Assembly (NCBI GenBank): GCA_021234155.1
Contig: JAJEKV010000003.1
Span: 8,742,413-8,806,412 of the forward strand
DNA from: Isoetes taiwanensis
Taxonomy: Eukaryota; Streptophyta; Lycopodiopsida; Isoetales; Isoetaceae
Length of the DNA stretch: 64,000 nt
Direction: 5' to 3'
Position numbers and translations under genes: made by a program. A model generated the notes under the pieces. That model did not search any database. It saw only the letters and a program-made list of their open reading frames with translations, and was not told the origin of the DNA. Shown here piece after piece: positions 56,791 through 64,000 of this stretch (the stretch's first letter is position 1; each line of letters starts with the position of its first letter).

Positions 56791-57201
56791 CTATAGCTCT
56801 CCTCCCAGTATTGCATCCATGATAGCATCTTTAGCCTCGATAACTTGTAATAGCCGATGAAGATGGGTTAACTGAGCGACGAGCCTCTTAATACTCATTG
56901 AGAGCGTTGTATGATCCTTAGACATTTTATCCAACTCATCAGAGAGCCTATCCAATTGCAATTGCATCTTCCTTGTCATTGTAACAGGAGCGCATCGTCT
57001 GTAGGCTGCTATATGTAAGGCAATCTGGTTTCGCCTGTACTTCCGAATGTTACCCTTTTTGGCAACAATCAACCTAGAGCCCTTACGATATTTTTGCTCA
57101 TTGTTCAAATGCACACTCGTATCATGAATGACTGAGGATTCACCGACAACGTTGTCTACTTTGGCAATGGCCTCACTTGTCTCCTCACCCAATTTCGCCA
57201 T
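56791..57201 (-). CDS. Coiled-coil ORF upstream of the Helitron gene, unrecognised
   Basis: A 136-codon minus-strand frame starts MAKLGEETSEAIAKVDNVVG and has a basic middle (GSRLIVAKKGNIRKYRRNQI). It ends in a predicted coiled coil (LDRLSDELDKMSKDHTTLSM, RLVAQLTHLHRLLQVIEA). No domain is recognised. It lies about 620 bp upstream of the RepHel frame in the same orientation, where some Helitrons carry accessory or captured genes. Codon pattern and absence of stops suggest it was coding recently. It could equally be an exon of an unrelated gene. Confidence 0.45.
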   Translation of the reverse strand: MAKLGEETSEAIAKVDNVVGESSVIHDTSVHLNNEQKYRKGSRLIVAKKGNIRKYRRNQIALHIAAYRRCAPVTMTRKMQLQLDRLSDELDKMSKDHTTLSMSIKRLVAQLTHLHRLLQVIEAKDAIMDAILGGEL

Positions 57202-57469
57202 ATACTACAATGCAAGTGACAAACACCAGATTAACTAGTATCAAACATACATCATATACTCTGGCAATATCCCCACTCCTCTTCCAACCAATTTCAATAT
57301 TTAATACAATGAAAAATACAAACACCAGATTGAATGGTTTAAAAAACACATATAGCGAGCTCCATTGACATCCCAGCAGTATTTATATGGTAATCTTATA
57401 ATCTGTTAGTATTAAAGCAAACAAAGGTACAGTCGGTTATTTAAACTTGATCAATGACTAAATAGAGTT
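57202..57469. other. Short gap, repeated words
   Basis: CAAACACCAGATT occurs at 57,221 and 57,319, and TATCAAACATAC-like words flank it. No gene was seen. Confidence 0.4.
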
Positions 57470-57799
57470 TCAGGTGTCACTAAATATCCCCACTTCAATT
57501 CTACCATCCACCATTCCAGTCTCCACCTTGAAAATTCCTGCAGGGCCAAGAGAGCCACAACCCATATACTTATCAAGGTAGTAGAATATCACGCCTGATG
57601 GGTAGTTTGTCTCCATTATTTCTAGTTTATTGAGAAGAGACTTAGGGAGAAAACGCTCAACAGCTAAGGTGTCGGAAAGAACCTCCGAGGATCCTTGGAT
57701 CCAACCACATTCAACGTGGTATAATTCATCCCCATGCCCTTTAATTGCTATATATAGGAATCGTTTTATATTAGATGTCCTCATGAATATATGTAGCAT
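57470..57799 (-). CDS. Unrecognised ORF, possible gene fragment
   Basis: A 109-codon minus-strand frame contains RFLYIAIKGHGDELYHVECG, VERFLPKSLLNKLEIMETNY and PSGVIFYYLDKYMGCGSLGP, then IFKVETGMVDGRIEVGIFSD. Composition looks like a real protein, but I recognise no family and there is no partner exon. It lies further upstream on the same strand as the Helitron gene and the coiled-coil ORF. Confidence 0.35.
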   Translation of the reverse strand: MLHIFMRTSNIKRFLYIAIKGHGDELYHVECGWIQGSSEVLSDTLAVERFLPKSLLNKLEIMETNYPSGVIFYYLDKYMGCGSLGPAGIFKVETGMVDGRIEVGIFSDT

Positions 57800-57929
57800 A
57801 ATAACATGGGGTTTTCTTTGTGTTTTTGTACGCTTTTCACTAAGGTTTTCCTATGATTTCGTGATGTATTCAAATGGATGTACTAATGCGTACATCTAGA
57901 GTGCACCATTTCTGAGCCATTGATTTTAG

Positions 57930-58140
57930 CCCTTTTTTTTCAATGGTCAACAACCAATGGCTCACAACAAAAGCCCTTTTTTTGTGCGTGTGGTGCATAA
58001 TGGTCTAACAACCAATGGCTCACAACAAAAGCCCTTTTTTTGTGCGTGTGGTGCATAATGGTCAACAACCAATGGCTCACAATAAAAGCCCTCTTTTTAT
58101 GTGTGTGGTGCATAATGGGCACATGAAGGGCTTGAAGGGC
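57930..58140. repeat. Minisatellite of about 58 bp, three to four units
   Basis: Units contain CAACAACCAATGGCTCACAA, AAAAGCCCTTTTTTTGTGCG and TGTGGTGCATAATGG. The last unit is diverged. The minus-strand open frame through it only reflects the repeat. Confidence 0.9.
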
Positions 58141-58792
58141 GTATGTAGTGCAGTTTCCCCGCCGGCAACACATTTCTTATCATAACTTTTGATCCAGAGC
58201 TCTGTTTCAGATGATTTTTATTGCGTTGGAAAGCTCTCTCCGAGATCTTTTTGATAGTGTATGATATGGATATGTTTGGTTAAGTTATCTATGCTAAAAC
58301 AACAATTTTTCGGCCGGATTTGGTAGGCTTTCACATCCTACCAGCTGATTAATACAGGATTGCGCTATTGGATATTGTTTTATGGCTCATTCCGAATGAA
58401 GCTTGCAAAAAATTACCATGCATTTTTAGATTTTGAGGCAGTTATTAAGCAAATTCCAAGGATTCTAGATCCTTGTGCTAACAAGCAGAAAAGTTTCTCA
58501 CTTTGGTTTCTCACCACAAGAATTCATGGAGGCCAAAGGCTGCTGTTAAATTCCAGTTGAAAAATGTTTGTGTATGGGTGTTGCAAACTTTATATTCAGA
58601 ATACTGGGATCAATTTGCTCTATCTTTATGGTAACTTTTACTTATGTTCTATTTGTTTTATTGTGATGAAATTCAAAAGCTACAGGTGATGAAAGCCTCA
58701 AATGAATTCTAGTTTTTTTCTGGTTTGAATTCTAAAATTTTAATTTTTTTTGCAACACAAACCATTAACATCCAACATATAAAAATTAAATC
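58141..58792. other. Non-coding, no feature recognised
   Basis: A plus-strand frame at 58,360-58,560 (AKNYHAFLDFEAVIKQIPRI) has no recognised family. The remainder is AT-rich. Confidence 0.4.
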
Positions 58793-59465
58793 CCCCAACA
58801 CATAACAACCAATACGTAACAACCATTGACATTAACAACCAACACATAACTACCATTGACATTAATTAACACAACCATTGGGTCCAACACATTTAAATTA
58901 AAATCCCCCTTAAACCCCCTTTGGTTTGGGTGCATATTCACACGGGGGGTGAAGTAGGGCAGCGAGAGCCCTCATAATTGTATTTTGCACGTATGAAATC
59001 AACACCATATAGTATTCCGCTTGAAATCTTATAGTATTTTGCGAATCTTGTTATACAGTATAGCAAATTTTGTACTTGCATACCCCACAAACGAGGAACT
59101 TTACGTACGGTGTAGATTAAGGAATAAGGGGTGAATATGCCTATCCAACGACTCGTTGGTTGAGTCACCCCCGTGTGAATATGCACCCAAACCAAAGGGG
59201 GTTTAAGGGGGATTTTAATTTAAATGTGTTGGACCCAATGGTTGTGTTAATTAATGTCAATGGTAGTTATGTGTTGGTTGTTAATGTCAATGATTGTTAC
59301 GTGTTGGTTGTTATGTGTTGGGGATTTTAATTTAAATGTGTTGGACCCAATGGTTGTGTTAATTAATGCCAATGGTAGTTATGTGTTGGTTGTTAATGTC
59401 AATGGTTGTTACGTGTTGGTTGTTATGTGTTGGTTGTTACGTGTTGGTTGTTATGTGTTGGTTTT
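58793..59465. mobile_element. Foldback element with about 157-bp inverted arms
   Basis: The left arm 58,793-58,951 and right arm 59,165-59,322 are nearly perfect inverted repeats. Inner ends are TGCATATTCACACGGGGG and its complement; outer parts are CCAACACATTTAAATTAAAA and (ACGTAACAACCA)-like runs. The interior (58,976-59,160) matches the copy at 5,640-5,990. The outer part of the right arm is duplicated in direct orientation at 59,323-59,465, followed by TTGGTTGTTATGTGT repeats. No ORF of note is present, so it is non-autonomous. Confidence 0.88.
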
Positions 59466-60138
59466 TTGTGTTATGGACTCCGGCAATGGGATGCCCATCT
59501 GAAATGAGGGGACGTCGTCAATCCAAAAAGTATCATCACAATAAATCGAGAGAATAAAGAACACCATAGACCAACAGTTGGCATAACAAAAGTCCACTCA
59601 ATAAAACATATGTGGTGAAACGAAAACATAGGAGTGCATTGCATGACTTATATAAAAGATAAAAAGAGCAAGGATAATGCCGGGATGGATACCTACCTTA
59701 GGAATGGAAGGGCTGCGGAAGAGCTGAGCGCCAGAAGAGTTGCTCGAATGAGTTGCTCGAATGATGCTCGAAGCACAAAAGGCCTCCTATTTATATGTGC
59801 ATGGGGTGGGCACGTTTTCAAATTAGCCATGCACGTGATGATATACCCTTGATTCTAAATCTTAAGAGAAATTTGGAATCTAAATCTTGGATATGATATG
59901 GGGCAATATAGAAGGATCTACGTTTAATAAAAAAGACATCATATTTATAACCATTAATGCTCCAGCGGATTGCATTAGAAAAATGTTGCTTCATAAATGC
60001 GGTTCGCATACAGTTCAACTGGCTACAATTCCTCTGTGGTTGACGGGCAAGGGGCCGTGATGGCATAGCCATGACCATTCCTTGGCATCAGACCTAGAAT
60101 AAGAAATCCCAGGAGGAGCAGGATGAATGTCTTCCCTG
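59466..60138. other. Non-coding, weak coding hints
   Basis: A minus-strand frame 60,078-59,818 begins MVMAMPSRPLARQPQRN without recognised family. In another frame KTFILLLLGFLILGLMP (60,123-60,075) looks like a signal peptide without an ATG. Nothing firm can be called. Confidence 0.35.
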
Positions 60139-60480
60139 CTACCCTGCTAGATGAAGATTGAAGGCCATAGCTGCTTTCAGACAATCGGCCGGGCTGATGA
60201 ATTGGGTGCCCTTGTTAGCCATCATAAGGTAATAATCGTTCCTATTGAAGCTGGAATCTGGGGTCATATTTTGGGAAGATTGCAGGGAATAAATATCTGC
60301 ATTGCTCAGATTTGAAGGTCCGGTATGCATTATAATAACAGATATGGTTAGTTTCCTATTCGCATGAGGATCAGCTAACTTGTTCAGAACTTTCAAAATT
60401 TTCTGAACTGTGGCTTGGCGGTTGCAATGAGCTGGGTCTTTTAATGAATGCAGGCTCTCATATTGTGGGCATGGATGTTA
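60139..60480 (-). pseudogene. Unrecognised coding fragment
   Basis: The minus strand reads YESLHSLKDPAHCNRQATVQ and KILKVLNKLADPHANRKLTI, then SVIIMHTGPSNLSNAD and NKGTQFISPADCLKAAMAFN. A stop follows at 60,139. The frame is open for at least 115 codons and looks like an internal exon of a real protein, but I cannot name the family. It lies 200 bp downstream (minus sense) of the PPR fragment; whether they belong together is unclear. Confidence 0.35.
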
Positions 60481-60671
60481 CCGTTTTGCATAAAATGAAG
60501 GTTGTACATTGCAAGGTTAGAGTATGGACAAAAAAGATGAACAGCCCATAAACATATACACAAATGGTAGACTTGATTCTAGTCTTTTGGCACAAACATG
60601 TACTGAGAGGAGACCTTAAGTAGAATTTTAAGGCACCTGCATTGTGTCATATGCCAACGTTTTCTGTTCTT

Positions 60672-60950
60672 TTACTTCTCCACCCTTCTTTCATCAGCTC
60701 GTGAACCAAAAGACAGGACAGAATCATACATAGAAATATCAGGATTAGAACCAAATGACCGAGACATATTCAAAATTTTGAGAGCATTGCTTATTTCCCC
60801 AGCTTTAAGAGTTCTATCTATAACCATATGCAGTAAAGGCTGGCCACAAATTATCTTCTGTGAAAGCATGTTAATCAAAAGACTGGAGGAAAGATTCCAT
60901 TTACCTAACCTAGAAAGCCCTTCCAAAACGAACTCACAGAGGTCTACCAT
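60672..60950 (-). pseudogene. PPR-like helical repeat fragment
   Basis: The frame reads LCEFVLEGLSRLGKWNLSSS and LLHMVIDRTLKAGEISNALK, then ILNMSRSFGSNPDISMYDSV. The helix-turn-helix rhythm with A-L-K-I-L ... G-x-N-P-D-x-x-M-Y-D-S-V fits pentatricopeptide repeats, which bind organellar RNA. Only two to three repeats are present, without start or targeting sequence, so it is a fragment. Confidence 0.5.
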
Positions 60951-61087
60951 AATTTGCTTGCCCTCTTCTTGTTAAGGGCCACAGCCAAATTTGTGTATGT
61001 AAAAGAATTGGGCTCACAGTTATAAATCTTCATTTTCTCCACTGTTACCTTCATTTTCCAAGTAACGAATTGCACCCGGGGGATTCA

Positions 61088-61310
61088 CATAGTGTAGGCC
61101 GTATATACCATGTGAGTGGACGATAAGGGGTTTTTTTTAACCTAAAGCGTACGAATACGTACGGGAAGGGGTTCTTTAGACCTTAAAAAATCCAATCTCT
61201 AGTGATGTATTTCATACGGAAAGGGGTTTTTTAGACCTTAAAAAAAGCGTATACGAAGGGGTTTTTTATGACCCTTTCCTCGCACATGGCGTATCCCTTA
61301 TACACTAAGT
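61088..61310. repeat. Degenerate repeats of AAGGGGTTTTTTAGACC
   Basis: GAAGGGGTTTTTT or close forms occur at about 61,126, 61,164, 61,217 and 61,255, mostly followed by AGACCTTAAAAA. Flanks CATGTGAGTGGA and CTCGCACATGG are partly inverted. Confidence 0.7.
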
Positions 61311-62233
61311 GATATCCCTGGGGAATTGCAGTGCCAGGAAACTTTCAGGATTTGTCACACCGTAGTTTGACAGCACAATCTCTTTAAGTGATATCTGCAT
61401 GTTGGCAACATACCTTCGCTGTAAGTAAAGTTTTAATAGATTGCAGCATTTGCCTTTTCGGGATCAAACCACCAATAGCTGCATTGCAATTTTTTGGAGG
61501 TCCAGTTTCAAATGTTCTGACTTAGGATCTAGCTATGAGTATGTTTTGCCTCTGCTGTACATTGTTTCTTTGACCCTTTCTCTGCAATTTTCAACTGCTA
61601 GATTTGGCTAGCACTTTAAAACCAGGAGTGCTTTTCTACTGATAAATAGCATCGTGCTGGTCTCATATACCCTATGGTTCTATCCCAAATATTACAACAC
61701 ATTTTTTAGTTGATCCATGTATTGGGATTGAGATATCATGCTCTTCGAAGGCCTAATAGTTGGAACTAAAGCTCTGGGATAAAGCATAACATGGTATCCC
61801 CGTGCCTTTCTCTAAGAGCAAAGGACTACATTTGTGAATCACTGCATCTTGCAGCCATGTATCTAATGCGTATATTGAGTAATTTGTTGTCTTAATTGGC
61901 AGGTATAACATCAGGAAAAAACAGCCAAGAGTTGCATTTTTCAAAGTTTTTTTTACAACCGTGGAGAATGTACATCAAATAGCTTCCTAGCAAGTAGCTG
62001 CATTTTAGTTGCAGTCTCATGCTGCCATCCTATCACTGTAATTGCCATATTTAGAGTAACAACAAAAAATCAATGCACAAAAACATCTTTTACTGCTGCA
62101 AAACATCCACTGTTACAGAAAACCATGATCAAGAAGCTCAAATAGCGGCCACCTGCACAACAAAGCCAATGTTTAGTGGGCTGCAAGTAGGTGTTCCGAT
62201 TAAGCCATGTAATCAGACACTCTTCACAAACCT
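61311..62233. other. Non-coding, no feature recognised
   Basis: No frame with similarity on either strand. The right end would be the 3' flank of the 62-kb gene. Confidence 0.4.
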
Positions 62234-62754
62234 TCACTGTTCCATAAACCACAAGAAGATCGAGTTCTTTAGGCAGGGCTTACACCGTCCGAATTCATCT
62301 ACCTCCCCCTCAGTAACAAAACAAAGGCAGCTCTTGCAAAGGAACGTATTATCAAACCCAAATATGTATGGCAGAACAGCAAGCTCAGGATCCTCTTCCA
62401 CTAGAGTGTTGGTCAGTTCAAACGGTGGTTCAACTTCAGTATTTTCTTGTAGATCTCCGGGTAAATCAAGAAAGCAGTCTAATTCTCAGGCAAAGCAAAC
62501 TCGAACTGAGGCAAATCCAAGCCATCACACGACCCTTCCATTGCATTAGAAACGAAGGTATCAGACCCATCACCCATTTTTGCAGTGTTAGCCACCTCCA
62601 TACCGCCACTGTCATGAATTTCCTGTTCACCATCATCCAAAATCCAACTGTCGACCATCACTAGTATGTCGATCCTGATCCTCTTAGGCAATGGAAGATG
62701 ATCTTCCAGAGAACCAGAGATGGTCTCATGGAATTTTCTCTTCTTTGAATCCAT
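62234..62754 (-). CDS. Small Cys-containing protein gene with one frame break, family unknown
   Basis: From the ATG at 62,754 the minus strand reads MDSKKRKFHETISGSLEDHL, PLPKRIRIDILV (a basic, nuclear-signal-like stretch) and an acidic middle ending LDLPQFEFALPE. At 62,479 a stop follows, but clear coding sequence resumes in the next frame: LDCFLDLPGDLQENTEVEPP, TNTLVEEDPELAVLPYIFGF and NTFLCKSCLCFVTEGEVDEF, then GRCKPCLKN. This contains a CX2C...CX2C zinc-binding pair, and the frame stops at 62,234. The upstream stop of the second frame lies only nine bases from the stop of the first, so a single indel in GAGAATTAG explains the break. A TATA box lies 30 bp before the ATG. Without the break the protein would have about 170 residues. 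Function is unknown. Confidence 0.55.
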
Positions 62755-62783
62755 AGCACACAAAGAGCCCAGCCATTGCTGGG

Positions 62784-62790
62784 TTTTATA
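62784..62790 (-). promoter_or_regulatory. TATA box of the 62-kb gene
   Basis: TATAAAA on the minus strand (within CTCTATAAAACCC) lies 30 bp upstream of the ATG at 62,754. This implies a very short leader. Confidence 0.55.
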
Positions 62791-62811
62791 GAGACGCTGC
62801 CCATCACTCAA

Positions 62812-63783
62812 TCAATGATCAGCTTGCAATTAAGCCATATATTCCTCTAAGATCTGTACGGGGCTCCAATCGCATCCACTATATCCACTATGACATCCGA
62901 CCAGATGAGCCGCCTACCATTCCTGTCTCACAGTCATTTACAGTTATTAAAGATGCAGCAATCATTTAGACCATCAAGGCATTATTATTTAGCATAAAGA
63001 TGCAATCATTTATCTTTAGCATAAAGGTGTAATCCCTGTCATGGTATTATTTGACAGTCTTAGCCCCCATCCTTCCCTTCTACACGTGTCGCCGTTTTAG
63101 GAAGTCATCATGTGTCGCCCCCAAACTTATTGCTGGGGAAAAAATATTATAATCAAACAAAAATTGGGACTGCCTTATTATATATGTTAAGAAAGTACCA
63201 AGTCGTACACATGTGCAGAATGATAGTATAGGAACATGAATGGTAATACACTCCCATTAGTGTAGGAGTGATATATTTTCCTTGCTCCCGAATCCAAATA
63301 TTAGGGGCACACATTCAAGACGTTGATAAAAATGACCTTATTTGTTTAAGTTCAATGTTGCATTTAGACGGAGAGTTTTAAAGCTTCTTTCCCATGAGTA
63401 CATCTTCCAATCAGTGTTGTCCAAGTATCAACTTTGTCAAATAATAGGAATAGTGTTTGACTGTGAAAGTAAAGCCAATTTTAAAATATCATTCTTAGTT
63501 CGTGCTATCATCATTTTACCTCCCTACGTTACTCAGCTTCCATTATGTATCCCATTGTCATAATTTGCCTTTTGCAGTCATGCCTTTCTTGTTAAAGTCT
63601 TTGCAATCCATGCTTAGGGGGCATTTGCACCTTCACATGCCCAATCAAGAAACTACACTACAACATATATGGGATATTAGTTTATAAATTTACATTGCTG
63701 CTTAGTTAAATAAAACATTCGGAAATAAAACATTCCGAAGGCACATCAAGAAAGAAAGATAGATAGATCTTCAAGAAAGAAAG
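62812..63783. other. Non-coding, no feature recognised
   Basis: AT-rich; CAATCATTTA words repeat at 62,960-63,010. Frames at 63,342-63,687 have no family resemblance. Confidence 0.4.
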
Positions 63784-63849
63784 ATGGATGGATGGATGGA
63801 TGGATGGATGGATGGATGGATGGATGGATGGATGGATGGATGGATGGAT
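63784..63849. repeat. (GATG)n microsatellite
   Basis: About 16 perfect units of GATG, preceded by GATA and GAAA repeats from 63,751. Confidence 0.97.
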
Positions 63850-64000
63850 AAAAGATTTTCGAGTAAATAATAGAAGATCAAAGAACGCACAAAGATTGCA
63901 GATACATAATAAGCAAGGGCAACCAATTATTACAAATGTCAGCACTGTGTTATATACCGGTCGCCGCAAACCAAGAATCCTGAACCAATTGCTTTACCCT

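Noticed and set aside
57940-58173. Minus-strand frame with repeated HYAPHAQKKGF-like peptide
   Set aside because: It is an artefact of the 58-bp minisatellite.
63706-63969. Minus-strand ORF with (SIHP)n
   Set aside because: It is created by the GATG microsatellite.
1-64000. CRISPR arrays, bacterial operons, ribosome binding sites
   Set aside because: Introns, LTR elements, LINEs and Helitrons show a eukaryotic nuclear sequence; the tandem repeats lack the repeat-spacer layout of CRISPR.

Overview
The window looks like nuclear DNA of a land plant. One intact spliced gene encodes the plant plastid-type COG0212 protein, and remnants of plant gene families (BPM-type MATH, PPR) sit among copia, gypsy, LINE, SINE and Helitron elements. 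Low GC, introns with plant-like borders and very heavy transposon content fit a large genome. A decayed VWA/alpha-kinase gene and a relic of an uncharacterised DDE-like family are unusual for seed plants and make me lean towards a fern or other seed-free lineage. That lean is inference only.

Layout. Bases 1-3,467: a frameshifted gypsy integrase remnant, then the six-exon COG0212 gene (+), the best-supported host gene here. Bases 3,468-10,384: long non-coding DNA with a foldback element, a cluster of captured minus-strand gene pieces (MATH-domain exons and a first exon with a VPEWLK motif), a gypsy reverse-transcriptase relic and an LTR with primer-binding site and gag start. Bases 10,385-21,342: a copia element (-) that entered that gag. 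Its RT is split by a 5'-truncated LINE with an 8-bp target duplication, and its leader is broken by a second LTR element (+) whose interior carries four copies of a 63-bp hairpin. A 22-24-bp minisatellite and a CCHC gag relic follow.

Bases 21,343-34,400: a decayed unrecognised zinc-finger gene (-), an intact two-exon small membrane-anchored protein gene (26,627-27,441, +), LINE 3' ends, a gypsy gag and integrase relic (+), a 122-bp tandem array and a trimer of a tRNA-derived SINE. Bases 34,400-46,100: a decayed VWA/alpha-kinase gene, an Asn/Tyr-rich repeat coding remnant, LINE ends of one family with variable simple-repeat tails, and a second gypsy integrase next to the same tandem array.

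Bases 46,110-49,235: a minus-strand spliced relic of a DDE/RNase H-like family (motifs DFTENY, WSDGCATQFK, GHGKGEHDGE), the best candidate for a poorly described mobile system. Bases 51,064-56,171: a nearly full-length Helitron Rep/helicase gene (-) with four in-frame stops, one frameshift and an internal duplication. Bases 56,791-64,000: unrecognised ORFs upstream of the Helitron, a second foldback copy, a PPR relic and a short TATA-driven gene (62,234-62,754, -) with a single frame break.

Most of the window is transposon debris in nested layers. Only the COG0212 gene, the 26.6-kb gene and possibly the 62-kb gene look like host genes able to make protein.
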